Positions 26,095-35,205 are shown, counted from the first letter of the stretch. The stretch is DNA of 64,000 bases from Persicirhabdus sediminis (GCF_016595495.1 NZ_JAENIM010000034.1:1-64000), one strand, 5' to 3'. Translations and numbers: made by a program. Notes: generated from the letters alone by a model not told the origin.

Positions 26095-27618
26095 ATGAAA
26101 GTCATTACCGCCACACTCTGCTGCAGTCCATTGATACTCGGCAGCTGCATGATAGGCCCTGATTACGTCGCCCCAGCCACTGACATCGAAGCCAGCTGGA
26201 GCGAATCTGATGCTAGCCTCGCCTCTGGCCCAAACAGTCAGGTCAACCTAGAGTGGTGGAAACAATTTAATGACCCAACATTAAACAATCTCGTTAGTAC
26301 GGCCGCAGATCAGAACCTAAACTTGCGCACCGCAGCACTGAGAATTCTTGAATCACGCGCCATCCTCGGCATCTCGCAGGGCAATATGTTCCCGCAGAGC
26401 CAAGCGGCAAGTGGTGATTTACTTCGTGTCCGCGCACCGGGAAATGACCCTAACTTCACCACCGCAAGTTTCGGCTTTGACGCTGCTTGGGAGCTCGACT
26501 TCTGGGGGAAATTCCGCCGCTCTATCGACTCCGCAAATGCTTCATTGTTAGCTGACATTGCTAGCTACGACGACATTCTCGTTTCCCTCACCGCTGAGGT
26601 AGCGACGAACTACGTCAACATCCGCACGCTGGAAGAACGAATCCGGCTAGCTAAGAAAAACGCCAAACTACAAACGGATTCATTAGAGCTGGTCAAGCTG
26701 CAGTTTGAAGCAGGCACGGTGACTGAGCTCGACGTTCTGCAAGCGCAAACCTTACTTAGCTCAACTCAGGCACAGATTCCTAACTTGCAGACATCACTGC
26801 AGAAATTTCATAACGCTCTGGCTGTACTGCTAGGTCAATCACCTGGGTCAACCAAGTCGATGATTGCGACTACTGGCAAAATCCCACAAGCACCAACATC
26901 CGTTGGCGTTGGCGTACCAGCTGAGCTTCTCCGCCGCCGGCCCGATGTGCGCGAGGCCGAGATGTTAGCCATCACCCAGAGCCAGCAGATCGGCATTGCC
27001 AAAGCTGACCTATACCCGAGCTTTACACTCCTCGGCTCGCTCGGCTGGAGCGCATCCGACGCTGGCCCTAACGAGCTCAGCGACATCTTTGATGCTGACA
27101 ACTTTGGTTTTACCTTCGGCCCAGCATTTCGCTGGAATATTCTCAACTACGGACGCATCAAAAACTCCGTCAGAGTGCAAGATGCACGCTTTGAACAAAG
27201 CCTAACTAGCTACCAAAACGTCGTGCTCAATGCTGCGCGTGAGGTTGAAGACAGCATGACTGGTTTTGTTAACTCAAAGCGCGAAGCAGAATTCTTGCGC
27301 ACAGGTGTGGAATCATCTGAACGCTCAGCTGAGCTCTCCATGCTGCAATACAAAGAAGGTCTAGCTGACTACCAGAGGGTGCTAGACTCTACACGTTCAC
27401 TCACCCAGAAGCAGGATCAGTACGCTGCCACTCAGGGAACCATCGCTACTAACTTGATCTCCATGTACAAAGCTCTCGGCGGTGGATGGACGGATAAAGA
27501 CCGCGAAGCCACCATCCCTCAGGACATAAAGAACAAGATGATGCAGCGCACAGACTGGGGCAAATTCATGACCCCGCCGCAGCCAGCTGTGGAAAGCTCT
27601 CCAGCTAACAAAAAATAA
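26095..27618 (+). CDS. Outer-membrane efflux lipoprotein, NodT/OprM family
   Basis: 507 aa. A lipobox, SPLILGSC, puts the lipidated Cys at about residue 18, followed by the family opening MIGPDYVAP. Two OEP repeats are visible: the first with NQVNLEWWKQFNDPTLNNLV and FGFDAAWELDFWGKFRRSIDSA, the second with VPAELLRRRPDVREAEMLAI and FRWNILNYGRI. The coiled-coil and barrel segments (LQFEAGTVTELDVLQAQTLL, LQYKEGLADYQRVLDSTRSL) are typical TolC-like. It forms the outer-membrane exit for the HlyD-type adaptor and DUF2955 permease two and three genes downstream. Confidence 0.93.
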   Translation: MKVITATLCCSPLILGSCMIGPDYVAPATDIEASWSESDASLASGPNSQVNLEWWKQFNDPTLNNLVSTAADQNLNLRTAALRILESRAILGISQGNMFPQSQAASGDLLRVRAPGNDPNFTTASFGFDAAWELDFWGKFRRSIDSANASLLADIASYDDILVSLTAEVATNYVNIRTLEERIRLAKKNAKLQTDSLELVKLQFEAGTVTELDVLQAQTLLSSTQAQIPNLQTSLQKFHNALAVLLGQSPGSTKSMIATTGKIPQAPTSVGVGVPAELLRRRPDVREAEMLAITQSQQIGIAKADLYPSFTLLGSLGWSASDAGPNELSDIFDADNFGFTFGPAFRWNILNYGRIKNSVRVQDARFEQSLTSYQNVVLNAAREVEDSMTGFVNSKREAEFLRTGVESSERSAELSMLQYKEGLADYQRVLDSTRSLTQKQDQYAATQGTIATNLISMYKALGGGWTDKDREATIPQDIKNKMMQRTDWGKFMTPPQPAVESSPANKK

Positions 27619-27632
27619 TTCCCTCTTTGAGT

Positions 27633-28328
27633 ATGAATAATAAAAACAGTTTTGGACGACTACTAGCCATCTTGCTGATTTACGTTTTTATCAGCCCGAT
27701 GATTCCAGCTAACACAGCCACAGAATACATCATTCATGGCTGTGTCACTGGCGTTTTGCTGATGGCCACCCTAGCTGTGCAAAAGGCGCGCAAACAGCGA
27801 TCAATCGCGACCATGATCCTTCTGCCATTGTTAGCTGTCTATTGGTTAGGCCACATCATCGATGTGCGCTTCAGCGTAGAAAGCAGCTTCCTCTTATTCA
27901 TCTTTTTCTATGGCATGGTAATCACCTCCTTTTTCAAACAAATGGCCAAGGTGGAAACCATCAACTTTGCTGTGATCCTATGCGCCATGTGCATCTACAT
28001 GCTGATGGGGCTGATGTGGGGGTCAGCCTACGCGCTGCTGCAAGATCTGGTTCCGGGATCATATTCCGGCACGCTGATAGCTGAAAATGGCCGCACCGAT
28101 CTACATATTTTCAATTACCTCAGCTTCGTCACGCTAACAACTTTAGGCTACGGCGACATCACTCCACAAAACCCAGCCGCCTCATCACTGTGCCAGATGC
28201 AGGCTATTGTTGGACAATTTTTCACCGCCATCCTCGTGGCCTGGCTCGTTGGTATGTATGGAAAAACAACCAAGTACGGCGAACAATCACAGCAGGAACA
28301 AAACAACTTACCATCACAAGACTCCTAA
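27633..28328 (+). CDS. Potassium-channel-like membrane protein
   Basis: 231 aa with about six hydrophobic spans. The last two flank a pore loop with the selectivity-filter sequence SFVTLTTLGYGDITPQNPAA, the TxGYGD signature of K+ channels (PF07885 ion_trans_2). No RCK/TrkA-N domain follows, only a short polar tail. The ATG at 27633 is preferred over a TTG at 27627. Its place between the outer membrane factor and the adaptor gene, with gaps of under 20 bp, argues for co-expression with an export system, which is unusual. Confidence 0.85.
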   Translation: MNNKNSFGRLLAILLIYVFISPMIPANTATEYIIHGCVTGVLLMATLAVQKARKQRSIATMILLPLLAVYWLGHIIDVRFSVESSFLLFIFFYGMVITSFFKQMAKVETINFAVILCAMCIYMLMGLMWGSAYALLQDLVPGSYSGTLIAENGRTDLHIFNYLSFVTLTTLGYGDITPQNPAASSLCQMQAIVGQFFTAILVAWLVGMYGKTTKYGEQSQQEQNNLPSQDS

Positions 28329-28345
28329 TCTAACCCACCTTCATT

Positions 28346-29461
28346 ATGTCAGAAGAAGCATCAGATTCAAAAGCAGCTGAACCCGCAGCTGAGAAACCAA
28401 AACGTGATCCTATCAAATTCTGGACAAAGATCACTGTGGTTTTGGTCATCGTCATGTTCTTTGCTCACATTCTCAGTGACAAGTATGTGCCCTATACGAG
28501 CAACGCCCGAGTCGACGCCTACATCGTGCCACTTTCAGCTCAGGTGTCTGGAAATATTTCCAAAGTTTACGTCAATAACAACCAGCTGGTGAAAGCTGGT
28601 GACAAGCTCATTGAAATTGATGCCGAGAAATACCAGCTGGCTGTAGAACAAGCTCAAGCCGACCTGCAGCAGGCGAGCCAGACATCCAGTGCGGATGTTT
28701 CTTCTGTCACCACAGCTCAGGCGAAAGTCACCGAGGCTGAAGCTAACCTAACCAACGCCAAGGTGAAGGGTGAGCGCATTATTCGTCTGTCTGAACAAGG
28801 AGCAGCGTCTATGTCACGTGCCGATGATGCGCGTTCACGCATCGCCTCTAGCGAAGCTCAACTGCTCAGCGCAAAATCTGAGTTAGAAAAAGCCAAGAGC
28901 AACCTCGGGCAAACTGGCCAAGACAATGCACGCATCAAATCCGCACTGGCTAACTTAGAGAAGGCTCAGCTCGACCTGCAGCGCGCCACTATCGTAGCAC
29001 CAGCTGATGGTGTGATTACTAACTTCTCCGTCGACGTCGGCCACTTTGCCAATACTGGCGCGCCAATCATGACTTTCATTTCTGTGAGGGATGTTTGGAT
29101 TCAGGCTAACATGCGTGAAAATAGCCTCAGCAGAATCAAGCCCGGCAACTCAGTAGAAATCGTGCTCGATGCGGCACCGGGTAAGGTATTCACTGGCCAC
29201 GTGCGCAGTGTTTCCTTTGGAGTAGACGACAACACAGGCAACCAGCTAGGTGGACTCACCACCGTAAAAACCACTCAAGGGTGGCTTCGTGAAGCTCAGC
29301 AATTTCCCGTCATTATCGACTTCACAGACGCTAACGCCAAAGGGTTCAAAAGAGTCAATGGCCAGTCTAACGTGATCGTCTATACAGGTGACGGCGTTGT
29401 CTTTAATAGCTTAGGCAAAGCGTGGATACGCATCGTTAGTTTCTTCTCACACATCTACTAG
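28346..29461 (+). CDS. HlyD/EmrA-family membrane fusion protein
   Basis: 371 aa: an acidic N-terminus, one membrane span (FWTKITVVLVIVMFFAHILS), then a biotinyl-lipoyl half-motif (VPLSAQVSGNISKVYVNNNQLVKAGDKLIEID). A long alpha hairpin rich in Ala/Gln/Lys covers residues 95-200. The second lipoyl half is ATIVAPADGVITNFSVDVGHF, followed by the beta-barrel domain. It resembles the YibH/AaeA group that works with FUSC/DUF2955-type permeases. It bridges the inner-membrane permease encoded next and the outer membrane factor. Confidence 0.92.
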   Translation: MSEEASDSKAAEPAAEKPKRDPIKFWTKITVVLVIVMFFAHILSDKYVPYTSNARVDAYIVPLSAQVSGNISKVYVNNNQLVKAGDKLIEIDAEKYQLAVEQAQADLQQASQTSSADVSSVTTAQAKVTEAEANLTNAKVKGERIIRLSEQGAASMSRADDARSRIASSEAQLLSAKSELEKAKSNLGQTGQDNARIKSALANLEKAQLDLQRATIVAPADGVITNFSVDVGHFANTGAPIMTFISVRDVWIQANMRENSLSRIKPGNSVEIVLDAAPGKVFTGHVRSVSFGVDDNTGNQLGGLTTVKTTQGWLREAQQFPVIIDFTDANAKGFKRVNGQSNVIVYTGDGVVFNSLGKAWIRIVSFFSHIY

Positions 29462-29486
29462 CCCCTAGCAGGGCCAAGCTAAGATC

Positions 29487-30557
29487 ATGACACCAGCCAA
29501 CGTCAAAGCGCTACGCATCGCTCTCGGAGCCACCACCTCAGTGGCGGTAGCCTACGGCATGGCTTGGCCATTGTCATTTATCATGCCGCTTTTCGCCGCC
29601 ATGTTTTTGGCGCTGCCATTCCCGCAGTGGATTGGCTGGAAAGTGGCTAGCCAGCTACTCAAGCGCCTAACGGTTGGTTTACTTATGGGTTTAGTGATTG
29701 CGGAGTTTTTCATTCGCTACCCGCTGCTCTGCCTGCCGCTCTATCTGTTAATATTCTTCTTCATCTACTATAACGATGCGAAGGCGCCGCCAATGGCGAC
29801 AATCTTCATGACCATGGGCGTGACCATGGTGCCCATCCTTGCGCTGCAGGCGACGATGGCGGCCCATCTGATCACGACTTATTTGTTTATCAACATGTCG
29901 CTGGGGTTGTTTTTTACCTGGCTATTTTTCCAGCTAGTTCCCAACAGCCTAGCGACCATCATGCCGGCGCCAGCAGCTGGAGCCAAGAAAGCACCACCAG
30001 CCAAACCACCGATAGCGCCGCGCGAAGAACGAGCTCGCCTAGCGCTGGTTAGCACCATTGTATCTACCACAGCGGTGATGTTATTTTTCACCCTCAATCT
30101 AGCACAATACTCGCTAGCCATGATTTACATCTGCATGATGGCTGGCACACCAAATACTAACGCCAGCATCAAAGTGATGAAGGCTAACTCTATCGCCTGC
30201 ACCATTGGCGGGGTAGCCATCATCATTGCCTACAACCTGCTTGTGGCAGTTCCTAAATACGACTTTCTGGTTGCCCTCACCCTTTGTTTCTCATTGTTCT
30301 TCTGCCACAAGATGACCTCTAGCAAAAACGCTGCTTCGTGGATGTCTGGCTTTACTACCTTTTTGGTATTGCTCGGCAGCTCAACAGGAAATGACGCCGA
30401 GGCTAGCTCTAACTTCTACCTTCGCATTGCCCAGATCCTCTTCGCTGGCATCTTCTGCATTGTCGCGCTGATCGTCACCGAGCACATGCTAGAGAGACGC
30501 AAACAACCGCGCCGCTGGATGTTCTGGAGAAAATCTCCAGCTGCTAGCAAGCCCTAA
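29487..30557 (+). CDS. DUF2955 membrane permease (FUSC-like)
   Basis: 356 aa with about ten hydrophobic spans in two halves. The N-terminal ALRIALGATTSVAVAYGMAWPLSFIMPLFAAMFLALP is the DUF2955 signature, related to the aromatic-acid efflux/FUSC group. A Pro/Ala-rich linker near residue 165 separates the halves, and the C-terminus is strongly basic. It is 25 bp downstream of the HlyD-type gene, so the two form the inner-membrane unit of an efflux system. Substrate unknown, with aromatic acids as the family precedent. It converges with a gene that ends 2 bp later. Confidence 0.85.
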   Translation: MTPANVKALRIALGATTSVAVAYGMAWPLSFIMPLFAAMFLALPFPQWIGWKVASQLLKRLTVGLLMGLVIAEFFIRYPLLCLPLYLLIFFFIYYNDAKAPPMATIFMTMGVTMVPILALQATMAAHLITTYLFINMSLGLFFTWLFFQLVPNSLATIMPAPAAGAKKAPPAKPPIAPREERARLALVSTIVSTTAVMLFFTLNLAQYSLAMIYICMMAGTPNTNASIKVMKANSIACTIGGVAIIIAYNLLVAVPKYDFLVALTLCFSLFFCHKMTSSKNAASWMSGFTTFLVLLGSSTGNDAEASSNFYLRIAQILFAGIFCIVALIVTEHMLERRKQPRRWMFWRKSPAASKP

Positions 30558-30559
30558 GC

Positions 30560-31303
30560 TTAGTCACTCATAGTGATCTCGCTGCCCAGCTCATCTGGCT
30601 GCTGCATGCTCATGGCTGGCACTAGCACCTCAACATGCTCCACTTTTGGAGCTGCCTTTTCTGCAATTTTGTTACGCTCAGGGATACCAGCCTTGAGCAG
30701 ATAGAAACCTGAGATGGTAGATAACAAACATAGGCTCGGCACCCAGATAGATAGAATTTTCCGGTACTCGATGCCAGCCACCCACGGCAATGTCATTAGA
30801 TAGCTCACTAGCGGCATTACCAGGCTGAGAACTACTACTAAAATGACCTGCCAATAAATTCGTTCATCGATATCACCATCGGACCAGAGGCGATAGACGA
30901 TCAATGAACCCGTAGCTGCTAGAGCCATGCAGAAATGTTTGAGCGACACATCTATCAGCTTTAGCAGCTTATCTATATAACCACTTAGTTTGCTAATTTC
31001 TAATTTTCCATCAGCTGTGTCTTTGCTGCTGGATCTACGTTTGCGCGAGCTGCGCTTCTCATAGGAATCGGTATTGAGCACTGCGGAGAATGGTTCTACC
31101 GCATCTATTTTCTGCAGCGAATCCATTCGCTCCTTAGCATAAATTGAGCGCCGTAGATTTTCATCACCGTCGCATTGAGCGCATGCACGGGCGTAACAAC
31201 GAGGTTCATAGTCACCATTGAGCAATTCCTTGCCAATGATTTCACAATGAATCTGGTGCCTGCGATCTGGATCACTACTGCCTCTATGTATACGCCCGCT
31301 CAT
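30560..31303 (-). CDS. Hypothetical membrane protein with Cys-rich N-terminus
   Basis: Not recognised. 247 aa. The N-terminal 65 residues contain CEIIG, CYARACAQCDGD (a possible metal-binding Cys cluster) and many basic residues, followed by a Ser/Arg/Lys-rich linker (EKRSSRKRRSSSK). Three hydrophobic spans follow (FCMALAATGSLIVYRLW, VILVVVLSLVMPLVSYLM, ILSIWVPSLCLLSTISGFYLL), then an acidic tail. It lies 22 bp downstream of the DUF1194 gene on the same strand. Confidence 0.6.
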   Translation of the reverse strand: MSGRIHRGSSDPDRRHQIHCEIIGKELLNGDYEPRCYARACAQCDGDENLRRSIYAKERMDSLQKIDAVEPFSAVLNTDSYEKRSSRKRRSSSKDTADGKLEISKLSGYIDKLLKLIDVSLKHFCMALAATGSLIVYRLWSDGDIDERIYWQVILVVVLSLVMPLVSYLMTLPWVAGIEYRKILSIWVPSLCLLSTISGFYLLKAGIPERNKIAEKAAPKVEHVEVLVPAMSMQQPDELGSEITMSD

Positions 31304-31325
31304 GCTGATTTTGATTTGAGGTCAA

Positions 31326-32171
31326 TTAGACGCGTCTTTTACACAAAATAAACAACATGCCTAAGCCAGCTAGAGCAGCGACTCGCGGCTCTGGGATCGC
31401 AGTGGATTGAACCGCGCCTGCGCCCACTTCAGAGATCAGCTTGGCCTCTAATGATGTCTGTACATCACCAAAAGTATCAGTCTGTTGGGCAAAAGCATCC
31501 ACCCCGCCAGCTGAGCCACCAATCACATTATCTTCGTAATAGGTCTTAAGCACTCCGTCTTCATCACCAATCGGCAAACCGTTGATCATGTCCACACCGG
31601 ACGCCAGAGCGGCATCTCGGCCAGCTTGCACATTGAGCTCACGCGATACCTCATCAGGCGGTGTATTATTATCAGTACCATCACCTGAGATATCGATGAT
31701 CTGTGATACTGAGGTGAAGCCATTATCAGCTTGGCCCGTCTCAGTACCAAAAGCCGTAGCTCCATATTGTAATGCTGAGCCAATAGCTGTACTTCCGTTA
31801 AAGGGCCTAGTCGATGCTTCTATCGCATCCGAAAAAGCCGCTGCCGAGGCCGCATCGTCAATCAGCATCCAGTCGACGCCCACTTGTTGCTGCGTAGCGC
31901 CTGACCAGAATACCAAGGATACGGCAATCGCTCCCTGAGCACCGCTCTGGATGGCACTGAGTACACTAGCCGAGTCAAAAGCATCGGCGTAGCCCTGCAT
32001 CATCAAGTCGTATTCCGAGGAGTCCACACTGCCGGAGACATCCACCAGCAGCAAGAGCTCCGTATCTACATCCACTGCGTAGAGTGGCTGGCTGAATCCC
32101 CCCAGCATCACCGCTACTACTGCAGCCGCATTCCTCAATTTTGAGGTTTCAATTTTATGTTTCACTTTCAT
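31326..32171 (-). CDS. DUF1194 (VWA-like) protein with PEP-CTERM tail
   Basis: 281 aa with a signal peptide (AAAVVAVMLGGFSQPLYA). The body is a DUF1194 domain: VDTELLLLVDVSGSVDSSEYDLMMQGYADAF carries the D-x-S-x-S metal-ion-dependent adhesion site, and INISGDGTDN-like IDISGDGTDNN follows. It ends IPEPRVAALAGLGMLFILCKRRV, a PEP-CTERM sorting tail. It is therefore a predicted surface-displayed VWA protein. Ligand unknown. Confidence 0.87.
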   Translation of the reverse strand: MKVKHKIETSKLRNAAAVVAVMLGGFSQPLYAVDVDTELLLLVDVSGSVDSSEYDLMMQGYADAFDSASVLSAIQSGAQGAIAVSLVFWSGATQQQVGVDWMLIDDAASAAAFSDAIEASTRPFNGSTAIGSALQYGATAFGTETGQADNGFTSVSQIIDISGDGTDNNTPPDEVSRELNVQAGRDAALASGVDMINGLPIGDEDGVLKTYYEDNVIGGSAGGVDAFAQQTDTFGDVQTSLEAKLISEVGAGAVQSTAIPEPRVAALAGLGMLFILCKRRV

Positions 32172-32274
32172 TTCGTTCCTTAGAGGTTTCCCTTAATGGC
32201 GACGTAACCCCGTCACCCAAAACTACTAACGAACTAAAAATGAATGCGTTACATAAGTTTAAAACAAATTTTCA

Positions 32275-33411
32275 CTAAGCGCGCTTTTTCTTGCGAAACC
32301 TAGCCAGTCTGCGCCAGCTCAACGCAAAGCCAGTATACACCAGCAGCATGCCAGCCACACAGGCCAGCGCGCCTACTAGCTTGCCAATAAATCCGCCAGC
32401 AGTTCCCGTATGCACCCCCTTGATGGACGCTCGCCATTTTTCTTTGGTGCTCAGTTCACTAGCGCGCTGCTCATCCACAATCTCGCCGCTAGCTGGATCG
32501 ATAACCAGACGCGACGGATCAGCTGGGAAATTCTGCCCCTCGCTCACCGAGATGGTATTTTTCAGCCACGGCGCAATCGCTTTTTTGCCTACAGGAAGCG
32601 AAATCGTCTTCCACTCAGGGCTCCAGTCAGCGGCAATTTCCAGCTGCTTTTCTAGCGAAATCCCCTGAGCGCCTCGGCTCATTTGCTCAGCTGGCTGCTC
32701 CAGCGGCATTCGCGTCACCCGTGGCCCCAGCGCGCCATCGTACAAGTCTCTAGCCCAGCCATAAGACCAATACGCGCCAGTCGCCGTAGCAATGATCAAT
32801 GGCAGCAAAAACCAGAAACCAAACACATTGTGCCAGTTAAAATCTCTAGCCTGGCCACCCTTTGGCCACTTCAGTTTCATCGCTTGCTTGAATGATTTCC
32901 ACTTCAGATTTCTTGGCCACCACAGGTACAGCCCAGTGATGCATAAGCCGAGGAATCCCAGGTTCGCCGCGCCATTGATCGCCTTGCCCGTATCTCTAGA
33001 CTCACCCTTCATCAGCATCCAGCGGTGTAGCTGGAAATTCACCCAGAAAAACTCACGCAATCCCGCAGCTGGCGGCTCCACCACCTCAGCCGTGTATGGG
33101 TTGAGATACACAAACTCACGGCGGCCAGCTCGCAGCGTCCACATTTTCCCCTCATCATTTGCCGCCACCAGATTGGAAAATCGTCGCTCAGGGTGCTCGG
33201 CTCTCACCTGCGCCATCATCACATCGGCAGACAAGCGCTCAGCGCCATCCTCCACCTTCAGCTCCACAACATCGCGCTCCGCCCAGCTGAGGATTTCTTT
33301 TTCAAAAACCAAAACCAGACCCGTGAAACACATCACCGCGATCAGCACTCCAGCCAAAATCCCCACCACTAAGTGCAGCCAAAACAATGCTTTGCGTAAT
33401 TTCTTCTTCAT
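32275..33411 (-). CDS. PepSY-associated transmembrane protein
   Basis: A 378-aa inner-membrane protein of the PiuB/PepSY_TM family. It opens MKKKLRKALFWLHLVVGILAG, whose His lies in the first span, then FTGLVLVFEKEI. Further signatures are NFQLHRWML, LGLCITGLYLWWPR, NWHNVFGFWFLLPLIIATATGAYWS, and the terminal pair GFIGKLVGALACVAGMLLVYTGFALSWRR. Such proteins are often linked to siderophore or iron uptake and reduction, but no iron genes are adjacent. The start is the ATG at 33411; an open frame extends to 33618 without family similarity and would overlap the divergent gene. Confidence 0.88.
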   Translation of the reverse strand: MKKKLRKALFWLHLVVGILAGVLIAVMCFTGLVLVFEKEILSWAERDVVELKVEDGAERLSADVMMAQVRAEHPERRFSNLVAANDEGKMWTLRAGRREFVYLNPYTAEVVEPPAAGLREFFWVNFQLHRWMLMKGESRDTGKAINGAANLGFLGLCITGLYLWWPRNLKWKSFKQAMKLKWPKGGQARDFNWHNVFGFWFLLPLIIATATGAYWSYGWARDLYDGALGPRVTRMPLEQPAEQMSRGAQGISLEKQLEIAADWSPEWKTISLPVGKKAIAPWLKNTISVSEGQNFPADPSRLVIDPASGEIVDEQRASELSTKEKWRASIKGVHTGTAGGFIGKLVGALACVAGMLLVYTGFALSWRRLARFRKKKRA

Positions 33412-33610
33412 ATAAATAATTCCTTGCGGGCATGAACTCAGCCAGCTGGCCAGAGTTGCTCTTGATAGATTAAACACCAGCTTGAAACTCAATACCTTGC
33501 GACCAGCTGATAATAGACAAGTTACAGCAAAAACCCGCAGATAACTAGCGCCTGATTGCTCACAACCCGCCAATCCTTGCCATGCTACAAACCTCTGTTT
33601 ACATTGCCGT

Positions 33611-34054
33611 ATGCACAAAATCTACTCACTCGACGACATCGCCCAGCTGCGCGAGAGCGTCGACGTAGAATGCAAACTCGCCCAAGGACGCGACGGCTCA
33701 GGCCACCTGCCACATGATATTTGGGAAACCTACAGCGCCTTCGCCAATACCCACGGCGGTGATATTTTCCTCGGGCTGCTAGAGCTGCCAGACGAATCCT
33801 ACATCATCTCAGGCATAGAAAATCCCAGCAAAGTCATCGACGAACTGCTAGCTGGCGCCAATGATCGTAAAATCGTTAGCCACAACCTGCTAGAACCAGA
33901 CTCCATCCGCGTGCTCACCATAGCCGGCAAAAACCTCATCCACATCCATATCCCCCAAGCTCCCGCCCACCAGCGCCCCGTCTACATCGGCGGCAACGCC
34001 AAAACCGGCAGCTACCAGCGCATCCACAGCTCAGACATGAAGCTCACTAGCTAA
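33611..34054 (+). CDS. Stand-alone AlbA_2 (Schlafen-type) domain protein
   Basis: 147 aa made of a single AlbA_2 domain: ESVDVECKLAQGRDGSGHLPHDIWETYSAFANTHGGDIFLGL is the family core. Full-length relatives continue into an HATPase-like or winged-helix region, absent here. The C-terminal ITIAGKNLIHIHIPQAP...RPVYIGGN is the end of the domain. Full-length forms are often transcription regulators or defence-linked. No partner is obvious beyond the membrane protein gene 63 bp downstream. Confidence 0.82.
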   Translation: MHKIYSLDDIAQLRESVDVECKLAQGRDGSGHLPHDIWETYSAFANTHGGDIFLGLLELPDESYIISGIENPSKVIDELLAGANDRKIVSHNLLEPDSIRVLTIAGKNLIHIHIPQAPAHQRPVYIGGNAKTGSYQRIHSSDMKLTS

Positions 34055-34117
34055 TACTATTCCCCCAGCCAAACTCCAGCCTTCCCAGCTAGCTGGAAAA
34101 ACGCTACCCACACCGCC

Positions 34118-34543
34118 GTGTCCCAATGGTTCTCATTCCCAGCTGGCATCAGCGAAGACTCAGCCGATGCCCAACAATTTCGCCAACAAGTGCGTAGCTA
34201 CGCGTGGCGCAAATTCTCCCGCGGACTCGTCACCATCGCCCTAGCAGCCATCACTCTGGTCAGCCCGCTAGTTAGCGCCGCCATCGCCTTCACCACCATC
34301 CAGCCAGCTGGCCCAGCCATAGCCATCATCGGCGCTTTCATCGTAGCCGAGCTCATCGCGCTCGTTTTCCTTTTTAGAAATCGCCACCGTTTGCTAGATA
34401 AATTTCTCCCGCTACCTAGCAACTGCCCATTCTGCCAGTCCCAAATGCACGAAGAAATCGGCCAAACCAACCACAGCGCCAAAACCTTCCTCACCTGCCC
34501 CAGCTGCCACACCCGCGGGCTCATCGGCGCACCAGCTGACTAA
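34118..34543 (+). CDS. Small membrane protein with C-terminal zinc ribbon
   Basis: Not recognised as a family. 141 aa from a GTG. Two hydrophobic spans (LVTIALAAITLVSPLVSAAIAF and PAIAIIGAFIVAELIALVFLF) are followed by a four-Cys zinc-ribbon-like module, CPFC ... CPSC, spaced 25 residues apart. The C-terminus is probably cytoplasmic. It is co-directional with the AlbA_2 gene. Confidence 0.6.
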   Translation: MSQWFSFPAGISEDSADAQQFRQQVRSYAWRKFSRGLVTIALAAITLVSPLVSAAIAFTTIQPAGPAIAIIGAFIVAELIALVFLFRNRHRLLDKFLPLPSNCPFCQSQMHEEIGQTNHSAKTFLTCPSCHTRGLIGAPAD

Positions 34544-34650
34544 CAAGCCCGCCAGCTCATTGATGAAATGGCTCTGGCATGAATGACCCTCAATGAAGCA
34601 GAATCTCAGCATCGTCTAATTTTGCATCATCTAGCAGGTCGTTTCCTCCA

Positions 34651-35090
34651 TCCAGCTAGCTTTTCCACCATCCAGCTAGCTTCACTACCATCCAGCTAGT
34701 TTTTCCACCGCCCAGCTAGCTTCACCACCGCCCAGCTAGCTTTTCCACCATCCAGCTAGCTTTTCCACCATCCAGCTAGTTTTTCCACCATCCAGCTAGT
34801 TTTTCCACCGCCCAGCTAGCTTTTCCACCATCCAGCTAGTTTTTCCACCATCCAGTTAGCTTTTCCATCGCCCAGCTAGCTTCACCACCGCCCAGCTAGC
34901 TTCACCACCGCCCAGCTAGTTTTTCCACCGCCCAGCTAGCTTTTCCACCGTCCAGCCACCCTCACCACCGCCCAGCTAGTTTTTCCACCGCCCAGCTAGC
35001 TTTTCCACCATCCAGCTAGTTTTTCCACCATCCAGTTAGCTTTTCCATCGCCCAGCTAGCTTTTCCACCGTCCAGCCACCCTCACCGACG
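34651..35090. repeat. Tandem array: 22 copies of a 20-bp unit
   Basis: Unit consensus TCCAGCTAGCTTTTCCACCA, head to tail with no spacers. Variants alternate at fixed positions (TCC/CCC start, TAGC/TAGT, TTTT/TTCA, CCA/CCG end). A block of about nine units at 34811-34870 onward is repeated 180 bp later at 34991-35050, which shows expansion by multi-unit duplication. Units at 34951 and 35071 share the variant TCCAGCCACC. Non-coding: TAG occurs in the unit and the period is not a multiple of three. Confidence 0.95.
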
Positions 35091-35103
35091 CCCCCCTAAA
35101 AAA

Positions 35104-35205
35104 GGTCCAAAGGACCGAGAGACTACAGCCCAGACCAAGGCAGGGCTGAAAGCCCAACGCAGGTCTGGGATAACGCCACCAACAAGTCTGAAGCCCCAAA
35201 GGGGC
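35104..35205. repeat. Palindromic repeat element with three triloop hairpins
   Basis: GGTCC-AAA-GGACC (35104-35116), GGGCT-GAA-AGCCC (35143-35155) and GCCCC-AAA-GGGGC (35193-35205), each with a 3-nt loop. Two longer pairings are also possible: CAGCCC with GGGCTG, and AGACC with GGTCT. This resembles the compact GC-rich palindromes dispersed in many PVC genomes. It lies between the tandem array and the nirA promoter. Confidence 0.7.

Noticed and set aside
34651-35090. CRISPR array
   Set aside because: Units of 20 bp are directly adjacent with no unique spacers, and there are no cas genes. The CARF domain of RtcR is a family relative only.
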